Positions 1 through 9,982 of a stretch of 64,000 bases of DNA are shown here, piece by piece. The stretch's first letter is position 1. Every line of letters begins with the position of its first letter. The position numbers and the translations under genes are program-made. The stretch is from contig CAMPIX010000005.1 in assembly GCA_946886565.1 (NCBI GenBank), forward strand, positions 62,001-126,000. Reading direction: 5' to 3'. The notes under the pieces were generated by a model. It was not told where the DNA came from and made no database searches. It was given only the letters and a program-made list of their open reading frames with translations. Origin of the DNA: an uncultured Altererythrobacter sp. GTDB lineage: Bacteria; Pseudomonadota; Alphaproteobacteria; Sphingomonadales; Sphingomonadaceae.

Positions 1-1033
1 TCACGCCCGAGATCGTGCTGGTGAAGGCGAACTGGCTGTCGACCATCCTCTTGTTGAGATAGGGCGATGCCTGGTCGGCGACGTGGAATTCCTGCCACAG
101 CTTGAGCGTGTCGAGCGAGGCGCTGTCGTAGAGCCCGGCGAGCGCCTTGATCGCGGTGTTCTCGTTGACGATGATCCGCTCCTGCTGCGGCACGTTCGCG
201 CCGGCGAAATAGGCGTCCCAGTCGATTCCCGGCGCATAGGCCTTGAGCTCGGCGGTCGACATCGGGTTGTTGATCTTGCCGATGTCGCGCTGGTCGGCCG
301 CGTCCCAGCTGAGTTGCGCGATATAGGTCTCGAACGCGAGGATTTCGCTCGCCGCGCGCTTCGGATCGGGGTTGCCGAGCGTCCGCATCGTGCGCTCGAT
401 ATAGTCCTGATAGGCCGCGCGCTGCTCGGCGTAGTCGGCCTCGAAGTAGTAGTCCTTCTGCGGCAGCCCGAGGCCCGACTGGCCGAACCACAGCACGTTC
501 ATCGTCGGATCGTCGGGGTCGGCATAGGGGCCGCCGCCGAACAGCGTGATCCCGAACTTGTCGTAGGTGCTGCCCATGAATCGCGCGAACTCGCGCTTGT
601 CGCCGATCGCGCGCACCGCGGCGACGTCTTCCATCAGCGGCCGGATTCCGGCGCGCTCGACCGCGGCCTCGTCCATGTAGCTGTCGTAGAGCACGCCGTA
701 CTTGGCGGTGCCCGGAGCCTCGGTGATCAGTGTGCGCACGTCGGCCTGCACGTCCTCGCGCAAGTTGTAGAACGAGCCGACGCTCGGCCGGTCGCCGGGA
801 ATCTCGGTCGCGTCGATCCAGCTGCCGGAGGCGTAGCGTTCGAAATCGTCACCCGGATCGGCCGAAAGATCGCGCGCCGAGAGATCGACCCCGAAGGTGC
901 CGATCTGCGGCTGCCCGGTGACGACGATCTCCTCCCCGTCCTGCGGGATTTCGTCGGCCCGGGCCGGACCGGCGAGCGAAGCAGCGAGCGCGAGCGCCGC
1001 GGCGGAACTCAGCACGGAAGCAAGTCTGGTCAT
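1..1033 (-). CDS. M13 family zinc metallopeptidase, N-terminal half (cut by window edge)
   Basis: Runs off the left edge, so only the first 344 codons are present. An Ala-rich signal peptide (about residues 1-26, ending PARADE) is followed by the M13/neprilysin N-terminal domain: GVDLSARD, then the family hallmark DDFERYASGSW and later KDYYFEADYAEQRAAYQDYI. The catalytic HExxH and the downstream Glu and Asp lie outside the window, so activity cannot be judged. M13 enzymes of this size are exported endopeptidases of the PepO/neprilysin type. The start is the ATG preceding TRLASVLSS, the only one that gives a signal peptide. Confidence 0.88.
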   Translation of the reverse strand, partial: MTRLASVLSSAAALALAASLAGPARADEIPQDGEEIVVTGQPQIGTFGVDLSARDLSADPGDDFERYASGSWIDATEIPGDRPSVGSFYNLREDVQADVRTLITEAPGTAKYGVLYDSYMDEAAVERAGIRPLMEDVAAVRAIGDKREFARFMGSTYDKFGITLFGGGPYADPDDPTMNVLWFGQSGLGLPQKDYYFEADYAEQRAAYQDYIERTMRTLGNPDPKRAASEILAFETYIAQLSWDAADQRDIGKINNPMSTAELKAYAPGIDWDAYFAGANVPQQERIIVNENTAIKALAGLYDSASLDTLKLWQEFHVADQASPYLNKRMVDSQFAFTSTISGV

Positions 1034-1275
1034 GACATTCCCCCTGTTCGGGGCGCGCGGCCCCGGCAATTTGCGATGGCGCACAAGGCGCGCACGACCG
1101 CGTGGGAGCGAGTCCGGCTCGACCAAGGGTGGCGGGGTTTCGATGAACGGCCGATGGAGCGGGCGTAGCAGGACTGGCGGAGCATCCGGCAGGCTCGTGG
1201 CCCAGCGACCATGATCCATGCTCGCTCCGTTGCCGGAGGAAAGGGCAGGTGTGTGGTCGCGCGGCGCGCGCAGCG

Positions 1276-1587
1276 CTACTGCGCGCAATACTCCCATCGG
1301 CCCGCCTCGCACTGCTCCACCGCGTGGCGCCACTCCGCCATGCGGCGATCGTGGTCGGCCTGGGCTTGCGGATAGTCGCGATAGGCCTGCCAGCCTTCGG
1401 CGTAGCCGGCGTCTCGCTCCCGGACATGGCGCAGTTGGGCTTCGTTGAGGCGGCGGGTCAGCTCCCGGTCCTTGGCGCGCGCCGCGGCGCTTCGCATGGT
1501 GGGATCGTTCGGGTCGTCGGCCAGCGCCGTCCCCGGCACAAGCACGCAGCCGAGCGCGACTGCGCCGATCAAAGACCTGCAATTCAT
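1276..1587 (-). CDS. small secreted protein of unknown function
   Basis: A 103-residue protein with a signal peptide (MNCRSLIGAVALGCVL...GTALADD) and a mature part rich in Arg, Glu and Tyr, including DRELTRRLNEAQLRHVRERD, probably helical, and two cysteines near the C terminus. A longer in-frame start 45 codons upstream would place non-signal sequence ahead of the export signal, so the internal ATG is preferred. No domain is recognised. It lies between the M13 peptidase gene (same strand) and the divergent uvrA. Composition is like the rest of the chromosome. Confidence 0.6.
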   Translation of the reverse strand: MNCRSLIGAVALGCVLVPGTALADDPNDPTMRSAAARAKDRELTRRLNEAQLRHVRERDAGYAEGWQAYRDYPQAQADHDRRMAEWRHAVEQCEAGRWEYCAQ

Positions 1588-1787
1588 GGGCACGACCCTC
1601 CCTGCTTCCCGTCGCGGGTAAAATGCACGGGCGTGGTTAAGCGATCCATCCCGATTGCGGTAAACCGAGCCGCGTTCGTCGCAGGGATCGGTCGGACTGG
1701 CGCTCGCTATCGCGGCTTGCACGCGGGCGTTGGCACCTTACCTAGTCGGCGTGGTGGAACGGCAGTCTCCGCTCACTTGACCCCAGC

Positions 1788-1802
1788 GAACATTTGCGGA
1801 AC
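1788..1802. promoter_or_regulatory. LexA (SOS) box of uvrA
   Basis: GAAC-N7-GAAC, the reverse complement of the alphaproteobacterial LexA box GTTC-N7-GTTC, sits 9 bp before the uvrA ATG at 1812. uvrA is a classic SOS gene, so position and partner both support the call. It also argues against the longer ORF start at 1794, which would lie inside the operator. Confidence 0.75.
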
Positions 1803-1811
1803 ATGCCCCAC

Positions 1812-4856
<3,045 letters not shown>

Positions 4857-5004
4857 AGGGCGGCGGCGCTTTGCTTCACCGCGGAAGCGCCGGCAAAAAA
4901 TGGAGTTATTGCGATTTGCGCTTGCGAATGACCGCCCCGCAGAGCCACAAAGCGAAATACAGACGCTGAGGTTTGGCGATCCAAATTAAAAGTAGGGGAT
5001 TTGA

Positions 5005-6990
5005 ATGAATGACTTGTCGGCCTCGATAGATGGCTTTGATCCGCTAGCCACTGGATATGCAGCAGATGAGAACGAAACCCTTCTAAATCAGGCTAATCGC
5101 CGTATTGTCCAGAACATTCTCAAATCATACACGGGTTATTTTGACTTATTTTCTGAAACCCTTCAGAACAGCCTAGATGCTTTAGAGGCTAAGGACCGTG
5201 ATTTATCTCCGAACTTTAAGCCTAGAATCTGGATCACTATCGATATTGCAGGCGCTAGGGTGCGAGTTGTTGACAACGGCACCGGAATGTCTCTCGAGGA
5301 ATTTAAGTTTTTCCTGAAGCCGAACGTCAGTTTCAAGCAGCCCAAGGAGGCGCGTGGGCAAAAAGGGGTGGGGGCAACCTTTCTCGCCTACGGGTTTTCA
5401 GTCTTAAGAGCGCACACTCGTCACGCTGGAACGGAAGTCTCCGCTATCCTGCGAAATGGACGACAATGGGCTCAGGATTACAGCGAGTCGATCCCTCGGC
5501 CCGCTTTCGAGGCAGAGCCGTTTAAGATACCTGAACTGTCGCCCGACGAAAGCGGAACGGCAATAGAGGTGATCTTGGGTGGCCTTGCTGGAGAGAGGCC
5601 AAGGGATCTTAGTTGGTTGGGCGCAAGAACAGCGAAACAGTGGTCAGATGTTCTTCGAATTAAGAGCCCCCTAGGCGGCGTTTATTTAAATACGGCTAAA
5701 TTCAGGCCTGAAGTATATATTAAGGTAATAGACCTTGATGGCACTCTCACCGAAGAGAACGCAATTCAGCCTGAATATTTTTACCCTCACGAAATGGCAG
5801 ATATCAAGGCTGCGACCGTTAAGGATGTAGAAAAAGCCCTGTCGAAGATTCAAGGTAGTCCTGATCAGCGTTTCTCGAAGCTAGGGAGTGAGTGTAAACG
5901 CCTGGATTGTCTATGGGAGATTTATACGAAAGAGGATCTTCTGGATGATACAGGGTGGTTTGCGTCTGCCCTTAGTGTGGAGCACAAGGCGCTAATTGAA
6001 CGCCATAATGTGGTGGCTTACTCCGCATTTTTGAGATCTGCAAAGATGTGGGGTTCTTTCAACGATGACGAGTTACTGTTGCGAAAGGGACAAAGAATTA
6101 TTCATGGCGGCTTGCAGATGGCCTCCGATTACATGGTCCAGGGAGATCTCTCAATTATCCCTTTGACGAGCACGATTGGGTATCAAGCCAATTCCCATGT
6201 AGTAGTTCACTTCACTGACGGCAGTCCCGACATGGGACGGAAGGTATTTCAGCCCGAGTTAACAGATCTCGCTGAGACCATCGCAGTTAGGTGTGTTACG
6301 ATTTTCAAGAGATATCTACAGCATTTAAAGCCGGATACCGGGGCGGTTGCCGTGGCGCCAGACAAGGAACTACATGAGTGGAAAAAGAGGCAGGAAGAAT
6401 ATAGAGATAAAAATTCGATTGTTTTAAAATCTGAAAGTGGATATTTGTCCATGCTTTCGAAGCCTCAGCAGGAACAAGATGTGATAGCTCTTTTCCATGA
6501 ATTGGTGGGGTTGAGCGTAATTAAGGGGTATCAGTTTTTCGCGACTTCGCAAAATGAAAGATATGATTCTTTATATCAGCTATCATATAATGATGAAGAT
6601 CATTTTAGGTTTTCGAAAGAAAATCGACCTTTAGGAGTTGATAATGGACTTGTCTTTCCATTTCAATCGGAGCCTCGCGTATTAGAATATAAATATGATT
6701 TGGATGCTTTAATAAGAGATTTTTCATCTGAAACAAAGTATCCTAAGCATGTAAATTTAGTCGTCTGCTGGTCAGCAGAGAAGCAATGGAGGGAGAAGTA
6801 TTTCCTCAATTCACTCTTGGTTGGTGACGAGGGCGGAGCACGTCTTGCGTTCGGTGCCACGCATCAGGCTTTCCCAGACAGTGGCGGTTCACAGCCAGAT
6901 TTTGAAGTAGTGATACTTGAGGATCTTCTGAACTTTCTCATAAATCCGGTTGAGGAGCAGGCGCGGCAGCGTTCCAAATATAAGGACTAA
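5005..6990 (+). CDS. GHKL ATPase with C-terminal PD-(D/E)XK-like nuclease domain; candidate defence protein
   Basis: 661 residues. N-terminal GHKL (Hsp90/MutL/MORC-like) ATPase: N box ETLQNSLDA (51-59), G1 box VVDNGTGM (88-95), glycine-rich lid GQKGVGATF (118-126) and a G3-like SGTAIEV (183-189). The middle part (200-450) is transducer-like and precedes a charged, helix-prone stretch (452-475). The C-terminal part has the order expected of a restriction-endonuclease fold: helix Glu499, Asp521 in YDSLY, E561-x-K563 in LEYKY, then a strand VNLVVCW (583-589). Base composition is far more AT-rich than both neighbours, so recent transfer is inferred. It stands alone: no methylase or helicase partner is visible. 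The fusion resembles prokaryotic MORC-type ATPase-nuclease proteins linked to anti-phage defence. The nuclease call rests on motif order only. Confidence 0.72.
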   Translation: MNDLSASIDGFDPLATGYAADENETLLNQANRRIVQNILKSYTGYFDLFSETLQNSLDALEAKDRDLSPNFKPRIWITIDIAGARVRVVDNGTGMSLEEFKFFLKPNVSFKQPKEARGQKGVGATFLAYGFSVLRAHTRHAGTEVSAILRNGRQWAQDYSESIPRPAFEAEPFKIPELSPDESGTAIEVILGGLAGERPRDLSWLGARTAKQWSDVLRIKSPLGGVYLNTAKFRPEVYIKVIDLDGTLTEENAIQPEYFYPHEMADIKAATVKDVEKALSKIQGSPDQRFSKLGSECKRLDCLWEIYTKEDLLDDTGWFASALSVEHKALIERHNVVAYSAFLRSAKMWGSFNDDELLLRKGQRIIHGGLQMASDYMVQGDLSIIPLTSTIGYQANSHVVVHFTDGSPDMGRKVFQPELTDLAETIAVRCVTIFKRYLQHLKPDTGAVAVAPDKELHEWKKRQEEYRDKNSIVLKSESGYLSMLSKPQQEQDVIALFHELVGLSVIKGYQFFATSQNERYDSLYQLSYNDEDHFRFSKENRPLGVDNGLVFPFQSEPRVLEYKYDLDALIRDFSSETKYPKHVNLVVCWSAEKQWREKYFLNSLLVGDEGGARLAFGATHQAFPDSGGSQPDFEVVILEDLLNFLINPVEEQARQRSKYKD

Positions 6991-7127
6991 GGCTAGGCCC
7001 CTTACTTCTATCCTCGCTACCGCACTGAGCGTGCCGATGGAGAGCGGTGCTCTGATTATCGGCGTCGGATGATGGTTAGAGAATCGCGCATGTTTTGACC
7101 TCGTTGGCGCCCACTCGGCAAACCCTA

Positions 7128-7141
7128 TTCACTTTCCTACA
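7128..7141 (+). promoter_or_regulatory. TTTCCTACA regulatory element upstream of TerS-like gene
   Basis: TTCACTTTCCTACA, identical over 14 bp with the element at 40617-40630 before the DUF6456 gene. It lies 54 bp upstream of the 7196 start codon. The 9-bp core recurs before the GTA-type holin gene at the same orientation and nearly the same distance. Confidence 0.5.
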
Positions 7142-7195
7142 GCCCCCCACCTGCCATACATAGCTCGGTTCGTTCCCTCGCACGGAGACCGAACC

Positions 7196-8251
7196 ATGAA
7201 CGCCCCCACGTCATTCCCCGCCAAACTCCCCGCCCTCATCGACGCGCTGCCCGCCGATTCTACGCGGCCGCAGCAGACCGAGTTCACGCGCGAGCGTCAG
7301 GTCGCGTTTCTCTCGGCGCTCGCCAATGGTGGCGCGGTGCGGCGGGCGGTGAAGGCGGCGGGGGTCGCGCACCAGACCGCCTATCGCATGCGGCGCGCCA
7401 GCCCCGCGTTCCGGCGCGCCTGGGATGCGGCGCTGCTCGCCGCACGGGCGCAGGCGGAGGATGTGCTCGCCTGCCGCGCGCTCGAGGGGGTGGAGGAGGC
7501 GGTCTATTATCACGGCGAGGAGGTCGCCACCCGGCGGCGCTACGACTCGCGCCTCCTGCTGGCGCACCTCGCGCGGCTCGACCGCCTCACCGCCGACGCG
7601 CGCACCAATGCCTTCGCCGAGGATTTCGAAGCCGCGCTCGACCGCTTCGCGCGGGGTGAGGAGCAGCCGGAGCCCGCGTGTGTCCCCGCGGAGGCGGAAG
7701 CGGCGCGAGTCCCCGCGAAGGCGGGGACCTCAGGCCGCCATGCGCAACCTCCTGAGGCCCCCGCCTCCGCGGGGGCTCGGGAAAGGGTCCGTGGAGAGGC
7801 CGACTTTTCTTCTCCAGGACAGTGTAACAACCGGTCCATGTCTCCGGACGGAGACGATCCCGCCGCGCCTCCCGGCGAGGACGAGTACGACCCCGATCAC
7901 GCGCCCAGCTCGTGGTTCGACGACCCGCGCTACCTCCGTTGGCCCAACGGCTCGCACCGCCATCGCATTCGGCCGCCGGGCTATCCCGAGTGGGAGGAGG
8001 ACATGGACGATCCCGCGCACTGGCGCGACGGCGTCTACATCCCCCCGCTCGGCCGCCGGCTCCACGCGATGGAGGCGGCCCGCCCCGAAGGCGCGCGCGA
8101 GCCGCACGAGCTGCGCGTGCCGGGCTGCGACGGCGGCGACATCGAGGCCGAACAGCTCGCCGCCTTCGAGGCCGGGGTCGAGCGCTGGTGGCTCGTCGTC
8201 CCGGCGGGGGAGGGGGAGGATGCCGAGGGTTGGTGCTTTGCGGAGGAGTAA
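7196..8251 (+). CDS. terminase-small-subunit-like HTH protein, possible GTA component, with repeat-derived middle
   Basis: 351 residues. Residues 30-150 carry a helix-turn-helix (GGAVRRAVKAAGVAHQTAYRMR, split here as positions 45-66) followed by a long helical segment, the pattern of phage terminase small subunits, which recognise DNA for packaging. Residues about 171-195 are encoded by a palindromic repeat and 203-216 by a second repeat. The C-terminal part (from about 217) is acidic and Trp/Pro-rich, with DDPRYLRWPNG and PPGYPEWEEDM, and is not recognised. An ATG at codon 215 could start it as a separate protein, so the ORF may be a fusion. It shares an upstream element with the GTA-type holin and the DUF6456 gene. 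RBS GGAGA lies before the ATG. Confidence 0.6.
   Translation: MNAPTSFPAKLPALIDALPADSTRPQQTEFTRERQVAFLSALANGGAVRRAVKAAGVAHQTAYRMRRASPAFRRAWDAALLAARAQAEDVLACRALEGVEEAVYYHGEEVATRRRYDSRLLLAHLARLDRLTADARTNAFAEDFEAALDRFARGEEQPEPACVPAEAEAARVPAKAGTSGRHAQPPEAPASAGARERVRGEADFSSPGQCNNRSMSPDGDDPAAPPGEDEYDPDHAPSSWFDDPRYLRWPNGSHRHRIRPPGYPEWEEDMDDPAHWRDGVYIPPLGRRLHAMEAARPEGAREPHELRVPGCDGGDIEAEQLAAFEAGVERWWLVVPAGEGEDAEGWCFAEE
7709..7777. repeat. R2 palindromic repeat inside the TerS-like gene
   Basis: GTCCCCGCGAAGGCGGGGAC followed by CTCAGGCC, then CCCCGCCTCCGCGGGGG. A second copy with the same two arms stands in the spacer at 8268-8367, just after the same gene. Inside the gene it is read in frame as RVPAKAGTSG...PPEAPASAGA. 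Confidence 0.75.
7804..7845. repeat. R7 element (ACAGTGTAACA ... GGTCCATGTCT), copy 1
   Basis: Contains CAGGACAGTGTAACA and GGTCCATGTCTCC. The reverse complement of the same sequence recurs at 18449-18490. Here it is in frame in the TerS-like gene and supplies the ATG at codon 215. Confidence 0.5.
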
Positions 8252-8267
8252 AGGATGCCACGCCCCC

Positions 8268-8367
8268 GTGTCCCCGCGAAGGCGGGGACCTCAGGCCACT
8301 GGCGCTTCGGTCGCGAGTGCTTCCGAGGAACGACCAGACGGCCCGAGACCCCCGCCTGCGCGGGGGA
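8268..8367. repeat. R2 palindromic repeat, intergenic copy
   Basis: Starts with GTGTCCCCGCGAAGGCGGGG and ACCTCAGGCC, and ends with CCCCCGCCTGCGCGGGGG. Same arms as 7709-7777 but a longer centre. It fills part of the gap between the TerS-like gene and the VOC gene; the rest (8368-8511) shows nothing recognisable. Confidence 0.75.
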
Positions 8368-8511
8368 TCAGAACGCGCAACATCCCTTGGCGAAGGCCCG
8401 GCCCACGGCGAGCCGGAAAGCGAGGCCGCGGCCGGGCCTTCGCGCGCGGCGGCGGTTCAGCCCGCCGCCGCCTCGCCCGCCCTTGTCACGTCGGTGGGGC
8501 GGGAGAGCGCA

Positions 8512-8922
8512 TCAGCCATAGCTCACCACTTCGAACTCGATCCCGTCCCAGTCGAAGAAGTAGAACGTGCGCGGCCCGGGGTCGTAGCGGCCATGGTTGA
8601 ACGGCTCGAGCCCGGCTTCGACCACCACCGCCTCGGCCGCGTCGAGATCGTCGACCAGCAGCCCGACGTGGTTGAGCGGCGCGCCCTTGGCGTATCCGCC
8701 CGCGGCCTGCGGATTGGTGTAGAGCGCGAGGTAGCTGCTCTCGCTGCCGACGTGGATCGTCTCGCCGCCGTTCATCGCCGGCCCGCGCCAGCGCTCGTGC
8801 CAGCCGCACAGCCGCTCGAACAGCGCGGCGCTGCGCTCGGGGTCGGTGACGGTGAGGTTGGCGTGTTCGAGCCGGCCGTTAGGCGCGGGTCGGGCCTGGG
8901 GACGGGAGGTGGTTTCGGGCAT
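8512..8922 (-). CDS. VOC (glyoxalase/bleomycin-resistance) superfamily protein
   Basis: 136 residues in one VOC module of paired beta-alpha-beta-beta-beta motifs: LEHANLTVTDPERSAALFE, PLNHVGLLVDDLDAAEA, then FYFFDWDGIEFEVVSYG with the usual metal-ligand Glu near the end (GIEFEVV). Metal-dependent lyase or dioxygenase chemistry is typical but the substrate cannot be told. AAAGGAG lies 8 bases before the chosen ATG, so the longer form starting at 8970 is unlikely. It is divergent from soxR with about 90 bp between starts, so SoxR may control it. Confidence 0.85.
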   Translation of the reverse strand: MPETTSRPQARPAPNGRLEHANLTVTDPERSAALFERLCGWHERWRGPAMNGGETIHVGSESSYLALYTNPQAAGGYAKGAPLNHVGLLVDDLDAAEAVVVEAGLEPFNHGRYDPGPRTFYFFDWDGIEFEVVSYG

Positions 8923-9011
8923 TAGTGGCACTCCTTTGCGAATCGGGTGCCGGGGATAATGCAACTTCAAGCGAACTTGAGGTCAAGCGCTTTCTCGGCT
9001 AGGGCGCTCCG

Positions 9012-9458
9012 ATGCAAGCCAGCGACCTCCTGCCGATCGGCACGCTCGCCCGCCGCACCGGGCTCTCGCCCTCGGCGATCCGCTTCTACGAGGACAAGGG
9101 GCTGGTGACCGCGCACCGCACCGGCGGCAACCAGCGCCGCTTCCGCCGCTCGGATATCCGGCGGCTGAGCTTCATCCTGATCGCGCAGAAGCTCGGCCTC
9201 AGCCTCGAGGAGATCGCCGAGCAGCTCGCCCGCCTGCCCGAGGGGCGCACCCCGACCAGCTTCGACTGGTGGAAGATCAGCGAGGCGATCCGCGAGCGGC
9301 TCGACCGCCGCATCGCGCAGCTTCAGGCGATGCGCGACAACCTCGACGGCTGCATCGGCTGCGGCTGCCTCAGCCTCAAGCACTGCAAGCTCTACAACGC
9401 CGACGACGTCGCGGGCGAGGCGGGGCCGGGGCCGCGCGTGCTGCGGGAGATCGCCTAG
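9012..9458 (+). CDS. soxR: redox-sensitive transcriptional activator SoxR
   Basis: MerR-family regulator of 148 residues. The winged HTH with IGTLARRTGLSPSAIRFYEDK stands at 9-29, then a dimerisation helix, and the [2Fe-2S] motif CIGCGCLSLKHC with Cys114, 117, 119 and 125, which is diagnostic of SoxR as opposed to other MerR proteins. Oxidation of the cluster by redox-cycling compounds activates targets. In non-enteric bacteria these are often neighbouring genes, here the divergent VOC gene. The gene overlaps the convergent sixA by 4 bp. Confidence 0.95.
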   Translation: MQASDLLPIGTLARRTGLSPSAIRFYEDKGLVTAHRTGGNQRRFRRSDIRRLSFILIAQKLGLSLEEIAEQLARLPEGRTPTSFDWWKISEAIRERLDRRIAQLQAMRDNLDGCIGCGCLSLKHCKLYNADDVAGEAGPGPRVLREIA

Positions 9459-9982
9459 CTCTCGGGTCCCAGCGCCGGGTCGAGATCGCGCGGGCGGGTG
9501 AAGTGGACCAGCCGCCCGCAATCGGGGGCGAACTCGGACCAGTCGTCGATCGCGAGCTCGATCACCGCGAAGGTGGCGGTCGGGTACTTGGTCGCCGCCT
9601 CGTCGAACAGCCTGTCCTCCGCCGCCGGGGGGACGAGCGCGAACAGCAGTTCCTGGAGGCCCGGGTTGTGCCCCGCCACCAGCACCGCTTCCTCGCTCCC
9701 GGCATGCTCGCGCACCACGTCGAGGATGGTGTCGGCGCTGGCGAGATAGAGTCGCTCGTCGAACGCCGGCTCTGAATCCGGCAGCGCTGCCTCGAGCGTG
9801 CGCCGCACCCGTTCGGCGGGGCTGGCGAGGAGCAGGTCCCACGCGACGCCGTGCTCGCCGATATGCCGCCCGATCAGCCGCGCGCCCTTGCGCCCGCGCT
9901 CGTTGAGCCCGCGGTCGAAGTCGCGCTTGCCGATGTCGTCCCAGTCGGACTTGGCGTGGCGCAGCAATCCCAGGATCTTCAC
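9455..9982 (-). CDS. sixA: SixA-type histidine phosphatase
   Basis: 175 residues of the histidine phosphatase (phosphoglycerate mutase-like) superfamily. The N-terminal catalytic RHAKS has phospho-acceptor His9, with conserved Arg in LNERGRKGA and LASPAERVRRT, and the second catalytic His105 in VAGHNPG. Short SixA enzymes remove phosphate from protein histidines such as those of phosphotransferase components. Its start overlaps the 3' end of the upstream helicase gene by 4 bp, so the two are probably co-transcribed and translationally coupled. Confidence 0.88.
   Translation of the reverse strand: MKILGLLRHAKSDWDDIGKRDFDRGLNERGRKGARLIGRHIGEHGVAWDLLLASPAERVRRTLEAALPDSEPAFDERLYLASADTILDVVREHAGSEEAVLVAGHNPGLQELLFALVPPAAEDRLFDEAATKYPTATFAVIELAIDDWSEFAPDCGRLVHFTRPRDLDPALGPES

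Noticed and set aside
83..1168. Long plus-strand ORF of 361 codons
   Set aside because: It is the antisense of the M13 peptidase gene. High-GC DNA gives long shadow frames, and the minus-strand product has a signal peptide and family motifs.
4863..4892. Terminator after uvrA
   Set aside because: CGGCGCTT/AAGCGCCG can pair but is followed by an A run on the plus strand, so it does not fit a terminator for uvrA.
7196..8251. A complete prophage around the TerS-like gene
   Set aside because: No large terminase, portal, capsid, tail or integrase gene lies nearby. Neighbours are housekeeping genes.
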